DNA from: Novosphingobium sp.
Lineage (GTDB): Bacteria; Pseudomonadota; Alphaproteobacteria; Sphingomonadales; Sphingomonadaceae
Length of the DNA: 64,000 nt
Direction: 5' to 3'
Assembly (NCBI RefSeq): GCF_039595395.1
Contig: NZ_JBCNLP010000001.1
Location: 3,410,001 to 3,474,000, forward strand
Shown one piece after another: positions 57,303 through 64,000 of the stretch (the first letter of the stretch is position 1; every line of letters starts with the position of its first letter). Position numbers and translations under genes: made by a program. The notes beneath the pieces are model-generated. The model worked only from the letters and a program-made list of their open reading frames with translations, made no database searches and was not told where the DNA came from.

Positions 57303-58598
57303 GTGGCCTTGATGCCCAATGCCTCATCCAGCACCGGTCCGGCGGCCACTGACGAGGGCAACGTCAACGCTCCCCAGTTGCGCCCCTTCGTGATGGGTCT
57401 GTTCTTCATCTTCGGCGGCATCACCAGCCTGAACGATGTGATCATCCCCAAGCTGAAGGAACTCTTCACCCTCAACTACACCCAGGCGATGCTGGTGCAG
57501 ACGGCCTTCTTCGCCGCCTATGCCATCATCGGCCTGCCCGGCGCGGCGCTGGTCAAGCGCATCGGCTATATGCGCGGCGCGGTGGTCGGCCTGCTGGCGA
57601 TGACGGCGGGCTGCCTGCTGTTCATCCCCGCCTCGCAGCATGCCACTTACGCGCTGTTCCTTTTCGCGCTCTTCGTGCTGGCGAGCGGCGTGGTGATGGT
57701 ACAGATCGTCACCAACCCGCTGATCTCGCTGCTGGGTCCGGCCAAGACGGCCTCGGCCCGCCTGACCTTCGCGCAGGCCTTCAACTCGCTGGGCACGGTA
57801 CTGTTCCCGCTGGTGGGCGGCGCGCTGATCCTGGGTCAGCTCGCCAAGGTGAAGGCCGAGGATCTGACCGGCCCGGCGCTCGACCTCTATCGCGTCGCCG
57901 AGACGCAGACCGTGGTGCACACCTACATCGGCCTGGCCGTGGCTCTGACGGTGGTGGCACTCGTGGTCTGGGGCAACCGCAATGCGCTCAAGAACGAGCA
58001 TCACGCCCACACCAGCTTCGTTGACGGTCTGGCGCTGCTCCGCCAGCCGCGTTTTGCTTTCGGCGCGGCCTGCATCTTCCTCTATGTCGGCGCGGAAGTC
58101 TCGGTCGGCTCACTGATCGTCAACTACTTCCAGCTCCCCACGGTGCTGGGCGTGACGGCGGCGGCGGCGGCCACCTACATCCCCTATTACTGGGGCGGCG
58201 CGCTGGTCGGCCGTTTTGCCGGTTCCGCCCTGCTGCGCATGCTGAGCCCCGCCAAGGTGCTGGCCTGCAATGCGGTGGGCTCGATCCTGCTGATCGCCAT
58301 CTCGGCCAACACCAGCGGCCCCGTCGCCGCCTGGAGCCTGCTGCTGATCGGCCTGATGAACTCGATCATGTTCCCCACCATCTTCAGCCTCGCCTGCGAA
58401 GGCCTGGGTGAAGCGGCGGCCGACGGTTCGGGCATCATCAACGTCGCCATCGTGGGCGGCGCGATCATCCCGCCGCTGACCGGCCAGTTGGCCGATGCCA
58501 CCCACAGCGTGGCGCTGGCGCTGGCGCTGCCCGCCGTGTGCTATGCCATCATCGCCGGTTTCGGCGTCTTTGCCAGCCGGAGCCGCGTGGCGGGCTGA
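57303..58598 (+). CDS. FHS-family sugar transporter (FucP/GluP type MFS)
   Basis: The 431-residue protein has twelve membrane helices. Typical FHS-family blocks are MGLFFIFGGITSLNDVIIPKLKELF, NYTQAMLVQTAFFAAYAI, GLPGAALVKRIGYMRG, NPLISLLGPAKTASARLTFAQAFNSLGT and YVGAEVSVGSLIVNYF. Members carry fucose, glucose, galactose or related sugars with protons. The start is GTG 57303, eight bases after AGAGGAG; ATG 57312 (MPNASSSTG) and ATG 57273 are alternatives. It lies convergent to a TonB-dependent receptor gene 0.5 kb away. Confidence 0.93.
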   Translation: MALMPNASSSTGPAATDEGNVNAPQLRPFVMGLFFIFGGITSLNDVIIPKLKELFTLNYTQAMLVQTAFFAAYAIIGLPGAALVKRIGYMRGAVVGLLAMTAGCLLFIPASQHATYALFLFALFVLASGVVMVQIVTNPLISLLGPAKTASARLTFAQAFNSLGTVLFPLVGGALILGQLAKVKAEDLTGPALDLYRVAETQTVVHTYIGLAVALTVVALVVWGNRNALKNEHHAHTSFVDGLALLRQPRFAFGAACIFLYVGAEVSVGSLIVNYFQLPTVLGVTAAAAATYIPYYWGGALVGRFAGSALLRMLSPAKVLACNAVGSILLIAISANTSGPVAAWSLLLIGLMNSIMFPTIFSLACEGLGEAAADGSGIINVAIVGGAIIPPLTGQLADATHSVALALALPAVCYAIIAGFGVFASRSRVAG

Positions 58599-58648
58599 CC
58601 TCCCTTCCCGCGCGCCTGCTCCGGCGGGCGCGGCATAGGGTTCGAGAC

Positions 58649-58676
58649 AAGCCCCCGGTCACGCCGGGGGCTTTTT
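58649..58676 (+). terminator. Terminator after the FHS transporter gene
   Basis: AAGCCCCCGG-TCACG-CCGGGGGC is followed by TTTTTT, 50 bases after the stop codon. Confidence 0.93.
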
Positions 58677-58699
58677 TGTGCGTGCCCTCCGCCTGTGGG

Positions 58700-58982
58700 T
58701 CAGGACAGCGCGCCGCCCCTCACCATCGCGGCAATGCGGCCCGCCATGGGCAGATGGCTGTCGCGCAGCGTGGTGAAGCTGTTGGGCTTCAGATGGCCAT
58801 CCCACCGCCAGACCTCATCCTTGGCATGCCAAGAGTGCCCCATCAGAAAGGCCAGAGCGACGGCATCCGGCACCCGCTCATGAAACAGGGTGAGGCCCGG
58901 AAAGCGCACCGGCGGGCGCGACAGGCGTTTGAGGTCCGGGGGGCATCGTCGACCAGATGCGGCTGGCATAAGCGTCTTGCAT
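58700..58982 (-). CDS. Small unknown protein, frame apparently shifted in a G6 run
   Basis: In one frame 58700-58969 ends VRFPGLTLFHERVPDAVALAFLMGHSWHAKDEVWRWDG...GRIAAMVRGGALS; the N-terminal codons belong to another frame starting at ATG 58982 (MQDAYASRIWSTMPP). If the run of six G at 58938-58943 had five, the two join as a 93-residue protein. The joined sequence reads naturally and AAAGG precedes the ATG. The family is not recognised. It could also be the remnant of a larger gene. Confidence 0.5.
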
Positions 58983-59008
58983 GGCGCCTTTGCTTAGCGC
59001 TCGTTGGG

Positions 59009-59060
59009 AACATGCGCGACAGCGCATGTTCAGCGCGGCACCAGCCCTCTCACCCGCCCC
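59009..59060. repeat. Family-2 composite repeat, half copy (copy 3)
   Basis: A hairpin AACATGCGC-GACA-GCGCATGTT (59009-59030) is followed by CAGCGC and GGCACCAGCCCTCTCACCCGCC, equal to one hairpin and one arm of copies 1 and 2. The opposite arm is absent, so it is truncated. Confidence 0.75.
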
Positions 59061-59070
59061 GCACGGCGCA

Positions 59071-59104
59071 TAAAAAGAGGGGCGGCCCATCGGACCGCCC
59101 CTCT
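59071..59104 (-). terminator. Terminator of the TonB-dependent receptor gene
   Basis: On the minus strand GAGGGGCGGTCC-GATG-GGCCGCCCCTC is followed by TTTTTA, about 37 bases beyond the receptor stop codon. Confidence 0.9.
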
Positions 59105-59140
59105 CCTGTTTCAAAAGCTCAGGCCTTTTCAGGCGAAGGC

Positions 59141-62140
59141 TTAGAAGTCCAGCTTCGCACCAATGCGGAAGTAACGACCGATGAAGTTCGAGTCGCCCCA
59201 CGCAGGGTTGAACTGATACAGGCCATAGCCAGCCGCCGGATCGTAGACCGGGCCGGAGTCGAGCAGGTTCTTCACATCGGTGTAGATGAGGAAGTTCTTG
59301 TTGACGCGGGCCTGGGCATGCAGGTCGATCGTGAAGGTCGGGTGGGTGTTGCAGATCACCGGCGAGGTCGAGGTGTAACCCTTCACGTCGCCGCCAATGC
59401 TGCCGACGCAGTCGCCATAGGTGCCACCGTCGTCGGTCGCGACTTCGGAGTAACCGCTGGTGTAGTTACCCGTCAGCGTCACGCCATACTTGCGCTCCGG
59501 ACCGAACTCGAAGGTGTTCGCCCAAGTGGCACGGAAGTGCGGCGCACCCGAGCACGAGGTCGTTTCGCAGGGACCCAGCGAACCATCGTAGCGGTAAACG
59601 ACACCATCGGAGTCGGTCAGCGCCAGCTTGGTCAGCCACGAACCGTTGAACTGGCTGGTGAAGCGCACACCATGGCCCAGCTCGTAACGCGCGGTGCCCG
59701 AGATATCGACGCCCGAAGCCACTTCCGAGTTGGCATTGGTGTAGGACGCGACAACCGTGCGGGGCAGAGCCAGCGCGGTCGGGTTGTCAGAGTCGGCACC
59801 CGACTGCGTCGCGGTCAGACCCGGAATGTTCACCACACCATTGTTGGCGAAGTACTGCTGCAGCGCCGGATCGGTGTTGGTCACCGAGACGATGATGTCC
59901 GTGATCTTCGTGTGCCAGAAGTCGGCGGTGAAGGTCAGGTGACGATCAGGCGTGAAGACGGTGCCCACCGTGAAGGAGGTCGACTTCTCGGGCTTCAGGT
60001 TGGGGTTGCCGACCGAGGTGACGCCCAGCGAGTAGCTGCCGCCGCCGCTGCCGTCCGAGTTGTAGTAGGCCGGGTTGCTGGCGTGAGCCGCGCAGAAGGC
60101 CGTGTAGGTCGGATCGGTGCACTTGAAGTTGATCGTCGAGTAGCCCGTGGTGGGCAGACCGAACGACTGGTTGAAGCTGGGGATGCGGAAGCCCTTCGAG
60201 AAGGTACCGCGGAACTTCAGTTCCTTGATCGGCTGGAACTGCGCTTCGAACTTGGGCGAGAAGTTGCTCTGACCGCTCGAATAGCTGTCATAGCGACCAT
60301 CGGCCTTCAGCTTCAGGATCGACAGCACCGGAGCCGAGACTTCGTAGAAGCCCGAATAGACGCGGCGCGAACCGGCGGTGCTGACCGCGTTGATGCCATA
60401 GAAGGCGTCGACGGGGTTCGAGCTGGGCTGGTTGATGCTCTCGAAGCGATAGGCAGCGCCGACCGCGATGTTCAGATCACCACCGGGCAGCTTGAAGAAG
60501 TCGCGGCTCAGGGTGCCCTGGATCTGGGTCAGCTTCGAACGGTCAACCGTGTGGACCGAAGGCGCCAGATAGTCGCGCGCGGCCTGGCTGTTGGTGCTCT
60601 GGTCACCGAAGTTGTAGCCACCGGTCGCGATCAGGTCCAGCAGGTGCTGGGCGTTGATGTAGTTGTTCTGCGACACGTCCAGGTTGACCCAGGAGGTGGT
60701 GCCTTCGATGTTGTAGTTCCAGCCCTTGCCGAAGTCGCCGCTGACGCCGCCCGAGAAGCGGTAGGTCTTGGCATCGGTGTAGGTCTGGATCGGACGGTCA
60801 TACAGGCCCGAAAGCTGGGCATACTGACCGTTGGCGGCATAGGGGTTGTTCTTGTTCAGAACGCCGTTGCTGGCATTGCAGCCCGTGGCCGCCGGGTTGG
60901 CATTGCCCACGCCCGAAGCGCAGGTGTAGATCGGCAGCAGCAGCGTCGACAGGTCGGTGGTGCCGTTGGGCGTCACGTCGGCGAAGCTGCGGGGGTTGCC
61001 CTGGCTGAAGGTCTTGGTCTCGGCGAAGTTGAACATGCCATAGACCTGCATGTGATCATTCACATTGAAGGTCAGACGGGCATTGCCGCCGATACGCGTG
61101 ATCTCGGGCGAGTACATGGCGTACTGCGCGGTGCGATCCTGCTGGCAGACCGTGGCAGGCGCGGTGGCCGTGCGCTGCGAGGGGGTCAGCGTGTAGGAGG
61201 TCAGGCCCTGGCAGCCAGCCGAAGGCGTGATCTGCGAATAGGGGCCAGTACCCGCACCAGCGGCCAGATCATAAGGGCGCGCATAGCCGACGGTGGTCGA
61301 CTGGAAGCCCGAATAGGTGCCGTTGCCCTGGATGCCGTTGCGGATGCCGTTGGCCAGGCAGTTGCCCAGGCCGTCGCAGATGCTCGACTGGTTGGCCGTG
61401 CCCCAGATGCCGCCGCGCTGGTTCTGCATCACAGCGGCGTTATGCTGGTATTCGCCGTTGATGTAGAAGTTGTAGCCGTCCTCGGCCAGGCGACCCTTGC
61501 CCCAGGTCGCGTCGAAGCGGCCTTCGCTGCCGTAACCGCGCTGCGAGATGCCGCCCGAGGCATTCGCGTGGAAACCGACGATTTCCTTCTTGACGATGAC
61601 GTTGACCACACCGGCCACGGCGTCAGCGCCATAGGTCGAGGACGCGCCGTCCTGAAGGATGTCAACGCGCTCGACGATCGATTCAGGGATCGTGTTGAGG
61701 TCGACGAAGTTGCGCACGCCGTCGTCAGCCAGCGGATAGACCGCACTGCGCAGACCGTCGAAGGTCGTCAGCGTGTAGCCATCGTTCAGACCGCGCAGCG
61801 ACGGAGCGCTGGCGCCGGTGGCAAAGCCGAAGGACGACCAGCTGCTCGGCAGAGTGCCGGCGTTGTTGGCGGCGATGCTCTGCAGAGCGCCCGAAACGGT
61901 GTTGATGCCGCGCGAAGTCAGGGCTTCGCTCGTCAGAACCACCAGCGGCGACGCCGTGGCGGCGGCAGGATTCTTCGTGATCGAGCCGGTCACCACGATG
62001 ACGGGACCGGTGTCTTCAGCCGGCTTGGCGGCGTCCTGCTTGGCGGCATCCTGTGCGAATGCTGCCGTGGCCATCAAGGCCGTACCCATAACCAGCGTCG
62101 CAACGCCGGTCTTCAATGCATTGTTCATGCGCGTAGTCAT
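59141..62140 (-). CDS. TonB-dependent outer-membrane receptor
   Basis: The 999-residue precursor has a signal peptide (MTTRMNNALKTGVATLVMGTALMATAAFA, cleaved near residue 29), a plug domain (about 45-170; DTGPVIVVTGSI as the TonB-box region, then LRGLNDGYTLTTFDG and DILQDGASSTYGADAVAGVVNVIVKK), and a 22-strand barrel ending in ...YFRIGAKLDF with the terminal aromatic needed for outer-membrane insertion. It is the type expanded in sphingomonads and Caulobacter for plant or aromatic compounds and siderophores. The ATG at 62140 has GAGGTG 5-10 bases upstream; GTG 62146 is an alternative. The ligand is unknown. Confidence 0.95.
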   Translation of the reverse strand: MTTRMNNALKTGVATLVMGTALMATAAFAQDAAKQDAAKPAEDTGPVIVVTGSITKNPAAATASPLVVLTSEALTSRGINTVSGALQSIAANNAGTLPSSWSSFGFATGASAPSLRGLNDGYTLTTFDGLRSAVYPLADDGVRNFVDLNTIPESIVERVDILQDGASSTYGADAVAGVVNVIVKKEIVGFHANASGGISQRGYGSEGRFDATWGKGRLAEDGYNFYINGEYQHNAAVMQNQRGGIWGTANQSSICDGLGNCLANGIRNGIQGNGTYSGFQSTTVGYARPYDLAAGAGTGPYSQITPSAGCQGLTSYTLTPSQRTATAPATVCQQDRTAQYAMYSPEITRIGGNARLTFNVNDHMQVYGMFNFAETKTFSQGNPRSFADVTPNGTTDLSTLLLPIYTCASGVGNANPAATGCNASNGVLNKNNPYAANGQYAQLSGLYDRPIQTYTDAKTYRFSGGVSGDFGKGWNYNIEGTTSWVNLDVSQNNYINAQHLLDLIATGGYNFGDQSTNSQAARDYLAPSVHTVDRSKLTQIQGTLSRDFFKLPGGDLNIAVGAAYRFESINQPSSNPVDAFYGINAVSTAGSRRVYSGFYEVSAPVLSILKLKADGRYDSYSSGQSNFSPKFEAQFQPIKELKFRGTFSKGFRIPSFNQSFGLPTTGYSTINFKCTDPTYTAFCAAHASNPAYYNSDGSGGGSYSLGVTSVGNPNLKPEKSTSFTVGTVFTPDRHLTFTADFWHTKITDIIVSVTNTDPALQQYFANNGVVNIPGLTATQSGADSDNPTALALPRTVVASYTNANSEVASGVDISGTARYELGHGVRFTSQFNGSWLTKLALTDSDGVVYRYDGSLGPCETTSCSGAPHFRATWANTFEFGPERKYGVTLTGNYTSGYSEVATDDGGTYGDCVGSIGGDVKGYTSTSPVICNTHPTFTIDLHAQARVNKNFLIYTDVKNLLDSGPVYDPAAGYGLYQFNPAWGDSNFIGRYFRIGAKLDF

Positions 62141-62798
62141 TGTCACCTCATGAGTGGTTAGAGTCCCAAGTCTCTTCCCGCCCCCTGTTTACCCTCCCGA
62201 AAACGTTGAATGACGTCGACACACGCATGTGCCCAGCATGCCGTTTCGACGTCCGAGTCCGTTCAGGTCAGTGACAGCTTCATGGCGTATTTATAATGAG
62301 ATACGCCAGCCGCTTACACGCTTGTCAGTTCATTGACGGCCCAATGTTGCAGCCTTGACACACAGGGCAACATGGGCGCCACAGAAGCTCGGCTTGCCTT
62401 ATTTCACATTCGCGAAACAAAGTGTCGCAAAATTGAACAATTAACTGCGCATTTTTGAAATTTCATGCCGAATTGTTCAGATTCCCCCGCATCAAGCCTT
62501 TGAGGCGCAGCGATCTTTCGCGCAAGCGGGGCAGCCCGTTTGTTGCCGTTATGTGAAAAATTGCAACTCTGCACGAATTACGGATTGACACCGCACGGCT
62601 GGCTGACGCGCCTCTAGTCCATTCGGGGCGAGTCCGGCAAGCCCCCGTTATACAAACTTCATGTAAACTTTGAAATTGACTGGATTTTCGTGATTTCGGC
62701 GCAATGGCTCTCGCGTTTTTTGCACCATCCGGCATCCCCTCACCCGCCCATTCCGGCCAAGCTTGACCCATCCGGCCATCTCGGGCATGGCTCGCCCT
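62141..62798. promoter_or_regulatory. Divergent regulatory region between the TonB receptor and clcF
   Basis: This stretch of about 660 bases is clearly less GC-rich than the flanks (for example around 62290 and 62400-62470) and has no convincing gene. It should hold the receptor promoter on the minus strand and the clcF promoter near its right end. No operator could be named. Confidence 0.5.
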
Positions 62799-62879
62799 AC
62801 GGCGATGGATTTCCGCCGGGCCGGGTCGCACCGGCCGAACCGCCCACCAAACCCGTTTGGTGGGCTGATGATTCCTACC
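62799..62879 (+). promoter_or_regulatory. Fluoride riboswitch (crcB motif)
   Basis: The conserved crcB-motif parts appear in order: GGCGATGG at 62801-62808 followed by TTCCGCC, then GAACCGCC (62836-62843), a perfect hairpin GCCCACCAAAC/GTTTGGTGGGC (62842-62862), and GGGCTGATGATTCCTACC (62862-62879). The GGCGAUGG...CCGCC stem and the CUGAUGAuuCCUAC pseudoknot strand are the signature of this RNA, which binds fluoride and turns downstream genes on. It ends about 18 bases before the ribosome-binding site of a CLC-F type fluoride antiporter, which is the expected target. Confidence 0.93.
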
Positions 62880-62907
62880 TTTCGCCGCCTGGCAACAAGG
62901 AGGAATC

Positions 62908-64000
62908 ATGCGCGCGACATTCAACCGTCTTTTTCATGCCCTGTCCGGAATCAGCCTGCCGCGCGCTCTGGCCGCGCTGCGCCTGCTGCTGGTGCTGCTC
63001 GTCATGGCGGCTGCGGTGGGGTCGCTCTGCGCCTTCTTCCTGTGGAGCCTCGACACAGCCACCCGTGCCCGTTTCGACCACCCCTGGCTGCTGTTCCTGC
63101 TGCCGCTGGGCGGCGCGGCGATCAGCCTGCTCTACCGCTGGCTGGGGCAGAGCGTGGAGGCGGGCAACAATCTGCTGATCGACCAGATCCATGAGCCGGG
63201 CGGCGGTGTGCCATTGCGCATGGCGCCGCTGATCCTGCTGGGCACGGTGGTCACCCATCTTTTCGGCGGCTCGGCGGGGCGCGAGGGCACAGCGGTTCAG
63301 CTTGGCGGCGCGCTGGCAAGCGGCGCGGCGCGGCTCGCGCGGCTCAATGCGCAGGGGCTGCGGCTGATGCTGATGGCGGGCATTGCGGCAGGGTTCGGCG
63401 CGGTGTTCGGCACACCGCTGGCCGGGGCCTTTTTCGCGCTGGAAGTGCTGGCGGTCGGGCGGATCGAGATGGCCGCGCTGATCCCCTGCCTGATCGCCGC
63501 GCTGGTGGGCGACTGGGTGTGCGGGCTGTGGGGCATTCATCACACCACCTATCGCATTCCCTTTATGGCCTGGCCCAATGGCGCGGCCCCGCTCGATCCG
63601 CTGCTGATCGGCAAGGCGGGGCTGGCGGGCGTGGCCTTCGGGCTGGCCGGGCTGATCTTTGCCGAGGCGAACCATGCGCTGGGCGGCTGGTTGAAGAAGG
63701 TCATCCCGCACCCCGCCTTGCGCAGCATCATCGGCGGTCTGGCGGTGATCGGGCTGACCTATGCGGTGGGCACAAGGGCCTATCTGGGGCTGGGCGTGTG
63801 GTCGCCCGATCCGGCCATGCCGACCATCGTCGGTTTCTTCACCACGCCCGCCGCGCCATGGGACTGGGCCCTGAAGCTGCTGTTCACGGTGGTCACGCTG
63901 TCGAGCGGCTTCAAGGGGGGCGAGGTGACGCCGCTCTTCTTTATCGGCGCGGCATTGGGCAGCGCGCTGGGCGCGGCGCTGGGCGCTCCGGTGGATCTGT
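62908..64000 (+). CDS. clcF: CLC-F type fluoride/proton antiporter (truncated by window edge)
   Basis: From ATG 62908, after AAGGAGG at 62897-62903, 364 residues of a CLC-family membrane protein are visible. The P-loop signature is FGGSAGREGTAVQLGG instead of the GREGP of chloride channels. FKGGEVTPLFFIGAALG appears near the visible end. Both are features of the CLC-F branch, which exports fluoride, as characterised in Pseudomonas and others (EriC-F). About ten hydrophobic segments are present. The fluoride riboswitch in its leader supports the assignment. The C-terminal 40-70 residues are outside the window. Confidence 0.92.
   Translation, partial: MRATFNRLFHALSGISLPRALAALRLLLVLLVMAAAVGSLCAFFLWSLDTATRARFDHPWLLFLLPLGGAAISLLYRWLGQSVEAGNNLLIDQIHEPGGGVPLRMAPLILLGTVVTHLFGGSAGREGTAVQLGGALASGAARLARLNAQGLRLMLMAGIAAGFGAVFGTPLAGAFFALEVLAVGRIEMAALIPCLIAALVGDWVCGLWGIHHTTYRIPFMAWPNGAAPLDPLLIGKAGLAGVAFGLAGLIFAEANHALGGWLKKVIPHPALRSIIGGLAVIGLTYAVGTRAYLGLGVWSPDPAMPTIVGFFTTPAAPWDWALKLLFTVVTLSSGFKGGEVTPLFFIGAALGSALGAALGAPVDL

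Noticed and set aside
58538..62161. Plus-strand open frame of 1207 codons opposite the TonB receptor
   Set aside because: Antisense shadow: the minus strand has a signal peptide, plug motifs and the terminal Phe of a receptor.

Overview
The window is GC-rich chromosomal DNA of an alphaproteobacterium, most likely a sphingomonad (Sphingomonadaceae, Novosphingobium-like). Pointers are the cell-cycle regulator GcrA, carotenoid hydroxylase CrtZ, a large TonB-dependent receptor, the BolA/monothiol-glutaredoxin pair beside a DUF1476 gene, and the gene order rimP-nusA-ylxR-infB / rbfA-tdk-M50 protease-truB-rpsO-pnp. The genus is inferred. No tRNA, rRNA, CRISPR array, prophage or classical IS element was seen.

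Layout. 0-6.3 kb: partial ABC-2 permease, gcrA, two tandem paralogous polytopic membrane proteins, a diguanylate cyclase and a palindromic alphaproteobacterial repeat. 6.4-18.6 kb: the translation/RNA cluster on the minus strand, interrupted by one plus-strand rcnB-like gene. 18.7-24.2 kb: an orphan ParA-like ATPase, then pspF facing a psp operon with a textbook sigma54 promoter, two phased upstream sites, pspA-pspB-pspC and four more small PspB-like membrane proteins. 24.2-33.4 kb: sufE, crtZ, leuC-(small membrane ORF)-leuD, DUF1476-bolA-grxD, NUDIX, PilZ and gamma-glutamyltransferase. 34-46 kb: GNAT, chemoreceptor, TonB-like protein, DEAD-box helicase, HerA-like ATPase, FAD oxidoreductase, MarR-MFS and folD. 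46-54 kb: an exported Cys-His-Pro protein, an OmpR/EnvZ-type two-component pair, a DAG-kinase-like lipid kinase, carbonic anhydrase-SulP transporter and glutaminase. 54-64 kb: an MHYT-PAS-GGDEF-EAL protein, an FHS-type sugar transporter, a TonB-dependent receptor, and a CLC-F fluoride antiporter (cut by the window edge) behind a fluoride riboswitch.

Two intergenic repeat families stand out. Family 1 is MITE-like, about 150-270 bp, with hairpin ends around GCGAGGG...CCCTCGC followed by GCTCCCAT; it occurs at least nine times, always beside the 3' end of a gene. One copy carries a membrane-protein gene in its middle. Family 2 is a large palindrome built on GGCACCAGCCC and flanked by variable hairpins, in two full copies and one half copy.

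Four genes (pnp, pspF, an FAD oxidoreductase and a small unknown gene) each appear broken by a single-base indel whose reversal restores the expected protein. The simplest reading is residual base errors in the assembly, so these genes should not be taken as true pseudogenes without re-checking reads.
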